Notes: generated by a model from the sequence alone, not told the origin. DNA of 13,501 nt from an uncultured Candidatus Berkelbacteria bacterium (GCA_937895715.1 CALBLZ010000292.1:1-13501); one strand, 5' to 3'. Shown: positions 1 through 6,598, numbered from the stretch's first letter. Translations and numbers: made by a program.

Positions 1-79
1 CGATGATGAAAATGAGGGCCCCGATCAAGTGCGGGAGGCCCAGGGAAACAAGAAACGTGATCTCTTCGTTGTAAGGCAT
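1..79 (-). CDS. N-terminus of an unidentified membrane protein (partial)
   Basis: Only the first 26 codons lie in the window; the gene runs off its left edge. The predicted start reads MPYNEEITFLVSLGLPHLIG and continues into a hydrophobic ALIFII stretch, so a first membrane helix or signal anchor begins near residue 8. The ATG at 79-77 is well supported: a full GGAGGT Shine-Dalgarno (plus-strand ACCTCC, 87-92) lies seven bases upstream, and a consensus-like promoter stands before it. The gene points the same way as pnp but is separated from it by the pnp terminator, so it is probably a separate transcription unit. The family cannot be named from this fragment. Confidence 0.65.
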   Translation of the reverse strand, partial: MPYNEEITFLVSLGLPHLIGALIFII

Positions 80-112
80 GACTGTAACCTCCGGCAATCC
101 GGATGTGGCCAC

Positions 113-141
113 ATTTAACCATAAATCCACCAAAATGTCAA
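113..141 (-). promoter_or_regulatory. Sigma-70-type promoter of the left-edge gene, with a palindrome at the start site
   Basis: On the minus strand TTGACA (141-136, perfect -35) is followed after 17 bases by TTAAAT (118-113), which carries an upstream TGG of the extended -10 type. The predicted transcript starts near 106, giving a leader of about 27 bases that contains GGAGGT. A perfect 12-bp palindrome, ATGTGGCCACAT (103-114), covers the end of the -10 box and the predicted start site, where a repressor could bind. The promoter match is seen directly; regulation is inferred. Confidence 0.7.
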
Positions 142-162
142 TTAGAAAACAGCTCTAGTAAA

Positions 163-187
163 CAAAAAAGCCTCGGTTTCCCGAGGC
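163..187 (-). terminator. Intrinsic terminator of pnp
   Basis: Read on the minus strand, a 7-bp GC-rich stem (GCCTCGG/CCGAGGC) with a GAAA tetraloop is followed at once by six T residues. It lies about 20 bases beyond the pnp stop codon and separates pnp from the gene at the left edge. Confidence 0.9.
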
Positions 188-205
188 AGTTTTGCAAGCG
201 AGTGC

Positions 206-2320
206 TTATGGAAGTAGTTCCTTGATGCTCAGAGAGATGCGGCCTTTCTCGGAATCTACTGCGATAACCTTAACCTTAACAACGTCACCTTCCTTCAGGA
301 AGTCGCTCACCAGGTTAATCCGTTCCTTAGCGATCTGAGAAATGTGCACCATTCCTTCTTTGTTTGGCAGAATTTGAACAACTGCACCGATTTCTTTACG
401 AGGATCCATGCGATCCTTAATGATCGTTACAACTGGGCCTTCGTAGATCTCGCCTACTTCGACAGTCTTGCCAACAGCCTTCACTGCTTCGATTGCGATG
501 TGCGCCATTGCTGAATCTGTTGAAGAAATCAGAACGGTGCCGTCTTCTTCGATGTCGATAGACGTAACCTCTTTGCCTCCTGCTGTTGCAATAATACCGT
601 TGATATTCTTGCCACCAGGCCCGATTAGCTCACCAATCTTTTCTGGGTCGATCTGAACGGCCACAATGCGTGGTGCGTACTTGGAAAGATCAGCACGTGG
701 CTCAGGAAGCGTTGCAAGCATCTTGTCCATGATCTCAAGACGACCCGTGTACGCCTGCGTAAGCGTCTGTTCAATGATTGGCCAGGTAAGACCTTCAATC
801 TTGGTGTCCATCTGGATTGCAGTGATACCGTCCTTGGTTCCAGCGATCTTAAAGTCCATGTCGCCAGCGAAGTCCTCGAGCCCCTGCAGGTCGGTAAGAA
901 CCTTAAAGGTTGAGGCGTCATCGTTGGTAACGAGGCCCATAGCGATACCGGCTACTGGCTTAACGATTGGGACACCAGCGTCCATGAGGGCGAGGGTAGA
1001 ACCACAGGTTGCAGCCATTGAGGAGGATCCGTTTGAAGACAGGGTTTCTGACACCAAGCGAATGGTGTAAGGGAACTCAGTTTTACCAGGTAGAACTGGA
1101 AGCAGCGCACGCTCTGCCAGTGCTCCGTGACCGATTTCACGACGTGAAGCACCGCGAAGCGGAGAAACTTCACCTGTAGAGAACGGTGGGAAGTTGTAGT
1201 GGTGCATGTAGCGCTTGGTGCCTTCCATGCTCATGGTCTCGATTGTCTGCTCGTCTCCAGGAGAGCCGAGTGTGGCGATAGTAAGCGCCTGGGTTTGGCC
1301 ACGGGTAAACAGACCAGAGCCGTGTACTCGAGGAATTAGGCCAACCTCTACCGTGATAGGGCGGACCTCAGTGAGGGCGCGGCCATCTGGGCGGTCGTCG
1401 TGTTCAAGGATTGCAACACGCACGTGCTTCTCGGTGAGTGAGCTGAAAGCGTTCTTGATCTCAGCCTGCTTATACTCGCCTTCAAACTTGGCGCAGATTT
1501 CTACCAAGAGAGAATCAAGCTTTTCAGAACGAGCAGCACGGTCTTTAAGTGCAAAAGCTGCCTTAATGTGGTCGCTTGCGTAGTCCTTAACGGCATCTAG
1601 TACAGGAATGCCCTCTTTTACCACAACTGTAGGAGCTTCGTACTTGGTGAAGAACTTTTTCTGAGTATCAATAACCTTCTGCATCTCCTTGTGAGCAAGC
1701 TTCATGGCCTCCAGAATAATCTTTTCAGGAACCTCGCTAGCTCCTGCTTCAACCATCATGACGCGCTCGGCGGTGCCAGCGATCACGAGATCAAGGTCAG
1801 AGTCTTTCATCTGACTACGGGTTGGGTTGGCGATAAGCTCACCGTTAATCCGACCAACACGGCAAGCGCCTACTGGCCCGCGGAAGGCAGTTGCCCCAGC
1901 CTTACATACAGCAGCGGAAGCGGCGATAATACCGAGAATGTCAGGGTCGTTCTCGCCGTCTACTGAGAGAACGGTAACAACAATCTGAACGTCCTTGCGC
2001 GACTTTTTATCGAAAAGTGGGCGGAGTGGGCGGTCGATGAGACGAGCGGTAAGAATTGCTTCTTCAGATGGGCGTGATTCACGCTTGATAAAACGAGAGC
2101 CTGAAATCTTACCGGCTGCGTACATCTTTTCTTCGAAATCGATGAGGAGTGGGAAAAAGTCGATGCCTTCGCGTTCTTGCTTGGCTACGGTACAGGTTGC
2201 CATCAACATGGTTTCACCTGCTTGTAAGGTAACGGCGGCGCCAGCTTGTTCAGCAAAACGACCAAACTCAAAATTGAGCTCTGCTTTGCCAAGCTCTGAG
2301 GCGTATTTCTCTATGGACAT
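206..2320 (-). CDS. pnp: Polyribonucleotide nucleotidyltransferase (PNPase)
   Basis: Phosphorolytic 3'-to-5' exoribonuclease that degrades RNA to nucleoside diphosphates and can add tails in reverse; cytoplasmic, a ring-shaped trimer in known members. The 704 residues match the usual length. The first RNase PH-like core spans about 10-145, a helical linker about 240-300, and the second catalytic core about 310-540. This holds FPPFSTGE (377-384), RGASRREIGHG (389-399), SNGSSSMA (429-436) and EDFAGDMDFK, whose Asp483, Asp489 and Lys491 match the catalytic residues of E. coli PNPase. A KH domain (about 552-612) has the GPGG loop at 567-570, and an S1 domain (about 622-702) closes the protein. 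The ATG at 2320 fits the family N-terminus (FEFGRFAEQAGA); no good Shine-Dalgarno or promoter was found just upstream, so read-through from rpsO is plausible. The rpsO-pnp order is the same as in E. coli. Confidence 0.98.
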   Translation of the reverse strand: MSIEKYASELGKAELNFEFGRFAEQAGAAVTLQAGETMLMATCTVAKQEREGIDFFPLLIDFEEKMYAAGKISGSRFIKRESRPSEEAILTARLIDRPLRPLFDKKSRKDVQIVVTVLSVDGENDPDILGIIAASAAVCKAGATAFRGPVGACRVGRINGELIANPTRSQMKDSDLDLVIAGTAERVMMVEAGASEVPEKIILEAMKLAHKEMQKVIDTQKKFFTKYEAPTVVVKEGIPVLDAVKDYASDHIKAAFALKDRAARSEKLDSLLVEICAKFEGEYKQAEIKNAFSSLTEKHVRVAILEHDDRPDGRALTEVRPITVEVGLIPRVHGSGLFTRGQTQALTIATLGSPGDEQTIETMSMEGTKRYMHHYNFPPFSTGEVSPLRGASRREIGHGALAERALLPVLPGKTEFPYTIRLVSETLSSNGSSSMAATCGSTLALMDAGVPIVKPVAGIAMGLVTNDDASTFKVLTDLQGLEDFAGDMDFKIAGTKDGITAIQMDTKIEGLTWPIIEQTLTQAYTGRLEIMDKMLATLPEPRADLSKYAPRIVAVQIDPEKIGELIGPGGKNINGIIATAGGKEVTSIDIEEDGTVLISSTDSAMAHIAIEAVKAVGKTVEVGEIYEGPVVTIIKDRMDPRKEIGAVVQILPNKEGMVHISQIAKERINLVSDFLKEGDVVKVKVIAVDSEKGRISLSIKELLP

Positions 2321-2378
2321 ATACTGTGGTTAACAACCCCCAACCAGGGTGGGAGCGAAAATAAATAAAATGTGATGT

Positions 2379-2404
2379 AAAAGACCCCAGGCAGAACCTG
2401 GGGT
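2379..2404 (-). terminator. Intrinsic terminator after rpsO, between rpsO and pnp
   Basis: An 8-bp perfect stem, ACCCCAGG (2384-2391) with CCTGGGGT (2397-2404), has a five-base loop and on the minus strand is followed by CTTTT. It starts six bases past the rpsO stop codon. The opposite flank (GGTTTTTATTT) would also support termination on the plus strand. As in E. coli, a hairpin between rpsO and pnp may reduce rather than abolish pnp transcription. Confidence 0.85.
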
Positions 2405-2409
2405 GGTTT

Positions 2410-2670
2410 TTATTTGCGAAGACCCAAATCCTTAATCAGCGTTTCGTAGACATCGGGCTGAGTAGAGGAGAGGTAGTTGAGCAGACGGCGTCGGCGACCA
2501 ACAAGCTTAAGCAGACCAGAGCGAGAATCGAAATCCTTTTTGTGCTGCTTGAGGTGGTCGGTGAGTTCAGTGATGCGATCGGTAAGGAGGGCAGCCTGAA
2601 CCTGAGTAGAGCCGGTGTCTCCCTCGTGGGTTTGGTACTTTTTGACTAAATCTTTCTTTGCCTTCGTCAT
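2410..2670 (-). CDS. rpsO: Small ribosomal subunit protein uS15
   Basis: Primary 16S rRNA-binding protein of the small subunit platform. The 86 residues match the normal bacterial length and carry the family signature [11 protein letters not shown] (about 15-25), [19 protein letters not shown] (about 29-47) and [19 protein letters not shown] (about 49-67), which cover the four-helix fold and the rRNA-binding residues. The ATG at 2670 gives the expected N-terminus. There is no clear Shine-Dalgarno; the predicted leader is about 26 bases and contains the palindrome AGCTAATTAGCT (2677-2688). The gene has its own promoter overlapping the end of the DHH gene and its own terminator before pnp. Confidence 0.97.
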   Translation of the reverse strand: MTKAKKDLVKKYQTHEGDTGSTQVQAALLTDRITELTDHLKQHKKDFDSRSGLLKLVGRRRRLLNYLSSTQPDVYETLIKDLGLRK

Positions 2671-2702
2671 ACGAGTAGCTAATTAGCTTAAGTTCAAAGT
2701 CG

Positions 2703-2731
2703 ACTATACCTTAAGATAAGGGGGGAATCAA
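2703..2731 (-). promoter_or_regulatory. Probable sigma-70 promoter of rpsO
   Basis: On the minus strand TTGATT (2731-2726) is separated by exactly 17 bases from TATAGT (2708-2703). The -35 box overlaps the TGA stop codon of the DHH gene (2730-2728). The predicted start near 2696 leaves a short rpsO leader. Upstream genes could also read through, since no terminator is visible after the DHH gene. Confidence 0.65.
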
Positions 2732-4197
2732 GCCTCCTCGTTACCTTCTCGGTCGGTGATAAGCAGCTGTGATAGATCTTCTTCTTGGAGTGATGTGTGT
2801 TCACGCACTTCTACAGCTGGCTTAGGCGCTTGTGGATTGGGTTGCGGGGGAATATACGGACGCTTTCGGTCTTGTTCTGAGCGACGTTCGGGGTGGCTTT
2901 TGGGAGGGAAAAGGGGCTTGCGAACTGGTGCAACCGGAGGAGCGCTCTCGATTACAGGAATTGCCTCTTCCTCTGATGTTGTTTCAAGTACTGTCTCGGT
3001 ACGTTCGAACGCCTCGGGCATTGCCATGCGGCCACTTCCCTCACCGTCTAGGTGGGTGCGGATGGTTGCAATGATTTCGTGTTCGTAATCCTTAAGGCTT
3101 TTGTCAGGAAGGGAGAAGGCTGCTGCCATGGGATGGCCGCCCCCACCAGGAAAGAGCTGTGCAATCTTTGATACATCGCGACTGGGGTTAATCGCTCGAA
3201 GAGAAGCTCGAAGAGACCCGTCGCGCTCAGAAATGAGCATTACAAAGTCCATGTTTGACGCCGTTTTTAATAGCTCGTCGATAACGCCGCTGGCCTCCTC
3301 TGGCTTAGCTTGTGCAGCAACAAAATCTGCCTTGCTCAGTACTGACCAAGCAAAGCTGCGGTCAGTATCTTCTTTGATGTACGAAAGTGCGCGACCCCAG
3401 AGGCGGAGTGTGGAAAGATTGCGGGTGCGGAAGATGCGGCGCACGATCTCTTGCTGGTTGGCGCCTGCCGCAACCATCTGGGCAGCAATAGTGAGAGATT
3501 TTGGTGTGGTGTTTTGGTTTTGGAAGCTGCCTGTATCGGTGGTGATGCCGGTAAGCAAGCAGGTAGCGATATCTGCATCGATAATGCCGGGGATCTCCTT
3601 GCCGATAGTTTCCAGCACTGAGACAAGAATTTCAGCGGTTGAAGAAGCAGTAATATCAACGATATTCACTTTTCCAAAGTTTGTGTTGTCTGCGTGGTGA
3701 TCGATGTTAACAACAGGTACTTCGTAGAACAGACTGCTGTTTTCGTCGTAGAGGTGAGCGAGGCGTTCTAGGTTAGAGCAGTCGAGACAAATAATTAGGT
3801 CGATGTTGTATGAGCCGTCCTCAATACGCACGTTGCTGGCGGTGAGCGTGCCTCCCTTAGGAGTAATGACTACTACCAACTTGTTTTCAGCTACTCGTTT
3901 GAGTGAGATGTTGCCAATCTGTGCCTGACTCTCATCAAGAACAACCAGCAAATCCTTCTGAATGTTTAATTCTTGCGTGAGTAGGTCAAATGAGGGAAGA
4001 AAGTCGAATGGGCCAGTTGGGTTGCCTGGAGCAACTACATACACCTCCTTGCCCAATTTGCGCAGGCCTAGACCCATGCCAATAGCGCTACCAACCGCGT
4101 CGCCGTCGGGGTGGTTGTGGGTTAGGAGCAAGATAGACTTGCTCTTCTTAACGAGCTCGGTAAGCTGCTGCTTTGGGGTGAGTTCTTGCGGTGACAT
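2728..4197 (-). CDS. DHH/DHHA1 phosphoesterase, NrnA/RecJ-like, with proline-rich tail
   Basis: Predicted Mn2+-dependent phosphodiesterase/phosphatase. NrnA-type members remove nucleotides from nano-RNA, hydrolyse pAp or cleave cyclic dinucleotides; which applies here cannot be read from sequence. Residues are numbered from an upstream GTG at 4206, so subtract 3 for the ATG used here. Metal-site motifs are complete: THNHPDGD (29-36), Asp142 in CLDCS, DHH (169-171) and Asp224 in TTDTGSF. The DHHA1 substrate domain has RASLRA (333-338) and GGGGH (354-358). Two features differ from the usual ~320-residue NrnA: an extra strand-rich segment at about 65-132, before the second motif, and a 100-residue C-terminal tail rich in Pro, Glu and Arg (about 390-492), probably disordered. 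The ATG at 4197 is preferred because a TATAGT -10 box (4210-4205) overlaps the GTG and ends seven bases before the ATG. Confidence 0.9.
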   Translation of the reverse strand: MSPQELTPKQQLTELVKKSKSILLLTHNHPDGDAVGSAIGMGLGLRKLGKEVYVVAPGNPTGPFDFLPSFDLLTQELNIQKDLLVVLDESQAQIGNISLKRVAENKLVVVITPKGGTLTASNVRIEDGSYNIDLIICLDCSNLERLAHLYDENSSLFYEVPVVNIDHHADNTNFGKVNIVDITASSTAEILVSVLETIGKEIPGIIDADIATCLLTGITTDTGSFQNQNTTPKSLTIAAQMVAAGANQQEIVRRIFRTRNLSTLRLWGRALSYIKEDTDRSFAWSVLSKADFVAAQAKPEEASGVIDELLKTASNMDFVMLISERDGSLRASLRAINPSRDVSKIAQLFPGGGGHPMAAAFSLPDKSLKDYEHEIIATIRTHLDGEGSGRMAMPEAFERTETVLETTSEEEAIPVIESAPPVAPVRKPLFPPKSHPERRSEQDRKRPYIPPQPNPQAPKPAVEVREHTSLQEEDLSQLLITDREGNEEA

Positions 4198-4204
4198 TGC
4201 GGTC

Positions 4205-4233
4205 ACTATAACCCAAAAGTATCACCCCAGCAA
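4205..4233 (-). promoter_or_regulatory. Promoter of the DHH gene with leaderless geometry
   Basis: On the minus strand TTGCTG (4233-4228) is followed after 17 bases by TATAGT (4210-4205). The -10 box ends seven bases before the ATG at 4197, so transcription is expected to start at or within a base of the A of the start codon. No Shine-Dalgarno is present. The -35 edge touches the prepilin terminator. Confidence 0.6.
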
Positions 4234-4268
4234 TACGAAAAAACGCTCTGCGAGCGCTCTTTCGTATT
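4232..4268 (-). terminator. Long-stem terminator after the prepilin genes
   Basis: On the minus strand AATACGAAA GAG CGCTC pairs with GAGCG TTT TTTCGTATT around a GCA loop: 9 and 5 Watson-Crick pairs joined by three G-U/A-U pairs, 17 in all. The GC core CGCTC/GAGCG is followed directly by six T residues, the layout of an intrinsic terminator. It starts a few bases past the stop of the 4273-4863 gene. Confidence 0.75.
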
Positions 4269-4272
4269 CCCC

Positions 4273-4863
4273 CTACGGGCAGGTCGTGCCGCAGTAGCTC
4301 CCGGGGTAGTAGTAGCGATACGGATCGGGCGCTCCGGGCACCTTCTTGAAAGGGCCTAGCTCGGTAGTTCCATCAGTAATATACAGCCCAGGTTCTTCTG
4401 AGATTGGTCGCTCAAGCGACACATCAAGTGAGTACGTGAGGCTCAGTGTGTCTGAAAGATTCGTTCCTCCGCTGCCGATCGTATTCTGGGTGTACGTTAT
4501 GCAGCCAGCTCCGACCGCAGGTAGTACAGCGGGCGGAAGACTTACTGTGGTGCCGTTAACTGTGTAGCTTGGGAGGTACTGATCGAGCTTCGAGCCAAAC
4601 AGAGCACTCGAGATACAAGCGTTTGCCCCACCGCTAGCAGGGAGAATCCCGCGGTTCGCAGCAGTGTACTTATCAACTGCTTGAGCAATCGATAGAACGT
4701 CTGCGAGACGCTGACTATCGCGCCTAGCAATCTGGCCATTTCTGATTCCAATAAGTGCTGCAGAAGCGAGAAGAAGGAGAATCGCCAGTACGACGATAAG
4801 CTCAATGAGGGTAAAGGCCCGAGACCTACTTGGTGAGCGAGTAGACGTGGTTTGGGTATGCAT
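4273..4863 (-). CDS. Type IV prepilin-like protein (second gene of pair)
   Basis: Secreted pilin or pseudopilin precursor of 196 residues. The class III leader is 16 residues (basic and Ser/Thr-rich), then FTLIELIVVLAILLLLASAA (17-36), the hydrophobic helix that anchors the subunit before assembly, with the conserved Glu at mature position 5 (Glu21). The residue before the predicted cut is Ala16 instead of the usual Gly. The globular domain (about 45-196) ends in a Tyr-rich stretch and CGTTCP; its four cysteines (near 82, 124 and two in the last five residues) could form disulfides outside the cell. The ATG at 4863 lies inside the upstream prepilin gene, giving a 38-base overlap in another frame, so translation is probably coupled. 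No assembly ATPase, platform protein or prepilin peptidase gene is in the window. Whether it is a pilin, a minor pilin or a secretion pseudopilin is unresolved. Confidence 0.85.
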   Translation of the reverse strand: MHTQTTSTRSPSRSRAFTLIELIVVLAILLLLASAALIGIRNGQIARRDSQRLADVLSIAQAVDKYTAANRGILPASGGANACISSALFGSKLDQYLPSYTVNGTTVSLPPAVLPAVGAGCITYTQNTIGSGGTNLSDTLSLTYSLDVSLERPISEEPGLYITDGTTELGPFKKVPGAPDPYRYYYPGSYCGTTCP

Positions 4864-5473
4864 CGAGATTCTCTAGCGTCACAAAGACATTGTAGCCACC
4901 AGATGTGCGCTTGTAGGAGTAGGTGCGGTTGTTGCTCGTGGGGGCAGCCATTGCGTCAAAGTAGGGTTTGCCTGTTCCTGGATCGAAGCTTGCTGCTGCG
5001 TCCTCGCCGTTCACTCCGTTGTAGCGCCGCTCTACGATGGCTGGATTAAGCAACTTTCCCATGCCAGGGATCCAGTTGGGCTCTGGTGCGTACTCACTCG
5101 GCCGATGTTTCTTTTGCACATCCACGGCAGTACCTTCAGCAATTTGGTTGTTCCCAGCTGGTCGCGCCGTGGCACACTTCCCCTGTGGGGCATAGTAGTA
5201 TGTTTCGTTTGCGATACAGAAGTTATCGCTGCTGCCAGTTGGTATACCTACCAGGTTAGCGACAACTGAAGGATTGGTTATACCAGGGTACTGACTTGTC
5301 GTAAGGCGATAGGCTTCGAGGGAAGTTGCCAGGGCGTTGAGGCTAGTTTTACGCGCATTGTCTCGGGCGTTTCGCTGAGCGGTAAGGTATGACGTGCTTG
5401 CGACTACAACAAGAAGCGTGATGATGCTAATCACCACAAGTAGTTCGATCAGAGTAAAGCCCCGTTTGCGCAT
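4826..5473 (-). CDS. Type IV prepilin-like protein (first gene of pair)
   Basis: Precursor of 215 residues with a textbook short leader MRKRG cut before FTLIELLVVISIITLLVVVA (6-25), Glu at mature position 5 (Glu10). This is followed by the amphipathic helix typical of the family (about 28-60, QRNARDNARKTSLNALATSLEAY) and a globular domain with two cysteines (residues 86 and 99) that could form one disulfide. The late segment YSYKRTSGGYNVFVTLEN resembles the C-terminal strands of GspG-like pseudopilins. It is the first gene of a two-gene unit with the overlapping prepilin downstream and is divergent from the gene at 5518. An extended -10 box ends six bases before its ATG, with no Shine-Dalgarno. 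Confidence 0.88.
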   Translation of the reverse strand: MRKRGFTLIELLVVISIITLLVVVASTSYLTAQRNARDNARKTSLNALATSLEAYRLTTSQYPGITNPSVVANLVGIPTGSSDNFCIANETYYYAPQGKCATARPAGNNQIAEGTAVDVQKKHRPSEYAPEPNWIPGMGKLLNPAIVERRYNGVNGEDAAASFDPGTGKPYFDAMAAPTSNNRTYSYKRTSGGYNVFVTLENLDAYPNHVYSLTK

Positions 5474-5479
5474 GGCTGT

Positions 5480-5488
5480 ATTCTATCA
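5480..5488 (-). promoter_or_regulatory. Extended -10 promoter of the prepilin pair, leaderless geometry
   Basis: The minus strand reads TGATAGAAT (5488-5480): a TGn extension plus TAGAAT, one mismatch from TATAAT. Six bases separate the hexamer from the ATG at 5473, placing the transcript start at the start codon. No convincing -35 box is present, as is tolerated for extended -10 promoters. Confidence 0.6.
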
Positions 5489-5505
5489 CCGCATGAACCA
5501 ACGTG

Positions 5506-5511
5506 TATACT
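5506..5511 (+). promoter_or_regulatory. -10 box of the 5518 gene, leaderless geometry
   Basis: TATACT ends six bases before the ATG at 5518. It faces the prepilin promoter only about 20 bases away, so the two divergent promoters share a spacer of roughly 45 bases. No good -35 box or Shine-Dalgarno is visible. Confidence 0.5.
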
Positions 5512-5517
5512 GACCCT

Positions 5518-6300
5518 ATGCGTCGCACAAGCACAGACTACTGGCCAGACGAACGCTCACTCGGGGCGGTTATGGTGATCATCTTCTTCTTCGTGACCAG
5601 CCTCTTTACGTACTGGACACCAGCTCCGGCGCCTTCTGAGGTGGAACCTACCCCTACTCCAACGGCAAGCGCCCAGCCGACTACGCAGCCTAGTCCAAGT
5701 CCAACAGTCAGTGTGGTGCCACAAACCTGGAAAAGTCTTAGTCTAGAAGGATATGCGCCTACTCTTGCCTATGCAGAGTCATGGGGCACTCCGATTACGC
5801 AGCTTATCAGCTTTGAGGCTGGTCAGCCTGATACAGTCTTTGATCATACCGAGGTAAGGTTCCCAGATGGTCCGACTATTCGTCTAAGCAACATGGCGCG
5901 CTTTGAGGAACGGGACCGTCGCACTGAGCTTCTCGATGCTTCAGTTTCGTCACTCAAACTTGATTTCATCCAGAAGAAAGTTGCCGAAACTACTCCAGTT
6001 TTCCTGCCGCCAGTGATGATATTAGGAAAGACTACTGTTCCGGTGTACATCGAGAACTCAACCAGCACGGTTCGTGGCGTGTACTACTTTGCTGAAAAAC
6101 AGGACGGCGGTGGCGTACTCACCTACCTAATCGCCAACCTCATGACTTCGGATGAAGAGGTTGTGCAGTACGTTTACATGACAGGCGGTGCGCCCGACTC
6201 AAAAGTGGCCTGCGCAGATGCTACCGAGTGCAGTATTTCTAGCGCGCTCATCGACTGGGTCGAGAATCTCCTCAAACCAGCTGTTTCAGGAATAAAGTAA
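5518..6300 (+). CDS. Unidentified membrane-anchored protein with Pro/Thr-rich linker
   Basis: I do not recognise the family. The 260 residues show a short basic N-terminus, one hydrophobic helix (about 15-33, LGAVMVIIFFFVTSLFTYW), a linker of Pro, Thr and Ser (about 35-68) and a soluble domain of about 190 residues with alternating hydrophobic strands (for example VPVYIEN, VRGVYYFAE, VVQYVYMTGG) ending in an amphipathic helix. Two cysteines near 232 and 238 could pair. By the positive-inside rule the domain lies outside the membrane. The ATG at 5518 is chosen over a GTG 15 bases upstream because the GTG lies immediately before the -10 box TATACT. It is divergent from the prepilins and ends at a strong terminator shared with the tRNA operon. 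A role with the pili or envelope is only a guess from position. Confidence 0.8.
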   Translation: MRRTSTDYWPDERSLGAVMVIIFFFVTSLFTYWTPAPAPSEVEPTPTPTASAQPTTQPSPSPTVSVVPQTWKSLSLEGYAPTLAYAESWGTPITQLISFEAGQPDTVFDHTEVRFPDGPTIRLSNMARFEERDRRTELLDASVSSLKLDFIQKKVAETTPVFLPPVMILGKTTVPVYIENSTSTVRGVYYFAEKQDGGGVLTYLIANLMTSDEEVVQYVYMTGGAPDSKVACADATECSISSALIDWVENLLKPAVSGIK

Positions 6301-6301
6301 T

Positions 6302-6349
6302 AAAAAACGCTCATCCGTACTCGATTGTGTCGAGGGGATGAGCATTTTT
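6302..6349. terminator. Bidirectional terminator between the 5518 gene and the tRNA operon
   Basis: The outer 8-bp stem GCTCATCC (6309-6316) with GGATGAGC (6336-6343) encloses a second stem CTCGA/TCGAG (6320-6324, 6330-6334). It is flanked by AAAAAA on one side and ATTTTTT on the other, so it works on both strands. On the minus strand it directly abuts the encoded CCA end of tRNA-Val. Confidence 0.9.
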
Positions 6350-6425
6350 TGGTGGGCCCTAGAGGACTCGAACCTCTGACATCTTCGGTGTAAACGAAGC
6401 GCTCTACCAACTGAGCTAAGAGCCC
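6350..6425 (-). tRNA. tRNA-Val (anticodon TAC), CCA encoded
   Basis: The minus strand starts GGGCTCT and ends AGGGCCC plus ACCA, forming a seven-pair acceptor stem with one G-U. The D arm contains GCTCAGTTGGTAGAGC, the anticodon stem CTTCG/CGAAG holds loop TTTACAC (anticodon TAC), and the T arm contains GGTTCGAGTCC. It is the last gene of the tRNA operon. Confidence 0.95.
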
Positions 6426-6436
6426 GAAATGAGTGA

Positions 6437-6460
6437 GCAAAGAAAGTGTGCTTTCTTTGC
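6437..6460. repeat. Perfect 10-bp inverted repeat in the tRNA-Phe/tRNA-Val spacer
   Basis: GCAAAGAAAG and CTTTCTTTGC flank a TGTG loop. It lies 11 bases from the 5' end of tRNA-Val in the transcript. It has no U-run, so it does not look like a terminator. A processing signal is possible. Confidence 0.75.
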
Positions 6461-6471
6461 GAGCGAATGAG

Positions 6472-6502
6472 GGTTCGTGTCGTGCGAAGCACGACTAGAG
6501 CC
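6472..6502. repeat. Hairpin with GTCGTGC core in the tRNA spacer
   Basis: GTCGTGC (6479-6485) pairs with GCACGAC (6489-6495) around a three-base loop. An outer stem GGTTC/GAGCC (6472-6476, 6498-6502, one G-U) extends it. The core TCGTGCGAAGCACGA differs by one base from the core of the next hairpin (TCGTGCGTAGCACGA at 6534). Confidence 0.75.
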
Positions 6503-6513
6503 TTCAGTTGCTC

Positions 6514-6570
6514 TTGATTGAGTGGGGCACGTATCGTGCGTAGCACGATCGGGAGCCCTTCCTCAATCAG
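6514..6570. repeat. Large compound hairpin in the tRNA spacer
   Basis: The outer stem TGATTGAG (6515-6522) pairs with CTCAATCA (6562-6569), a middle stem GGGC (6525-6528) pairs with GCCC (6555-6558), and the core ATCGTGC (6533-6539) pairs with GCACGAT (6543-6549). With 6437-6460 and 6472-6502 it fills most of the 173-base spacer between tRNA-Phe and tRNA-Val; I see no coding potential there. Confidence 0.75.
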
Positions 6571-6598
6571 TATCTTCAGATGCGAAAGTGAATTTTTA

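Noticed and set aside
468..1583. Open frames of 60-134 codons on the plus strand and in other minus frames within pnp
   Set aside because: They lie wholly inside a well-supported PNPase gene, have low-complexity or Arg/Ser-rich translations and lack initiation signals; they are antisense shadows.
2677..2688. AGCTAATTAGCT palindrome in the rpsO leader as an S15 autoregulatory site or shared operator with recA
   Set aside because: The short palindrome has too little loop for a stable RNA hairpin, and its half-site order is opposite to that at recA; the shared hexamer is plausible by chance.
2728..2730. UGA recoding (Gly or Trp) as in some candidate phyla
   Set aside because: Genes end normally at TGA (DHH gene and RodZ-like gene), tryptophan uses TGG and no conserved protein contains in-frame TGA.
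3101..3700. A 199-codon plus-strand open frame opposite the DHH gene
   Set aside because: The opposite strand encodes every DHH/DHHA1 motif; the antisense translation resembles no family and has no promoter or Shine-Dalgarno.
6174..6546. Open frames across tRNA-Val and its spacer
   Set aside because: They overlap a clear tRNA gene, a terminator and hairpins, and their sequence is the familiar false translation of tRNA (SSVGRALRLHRRCQRFESSRAH type).
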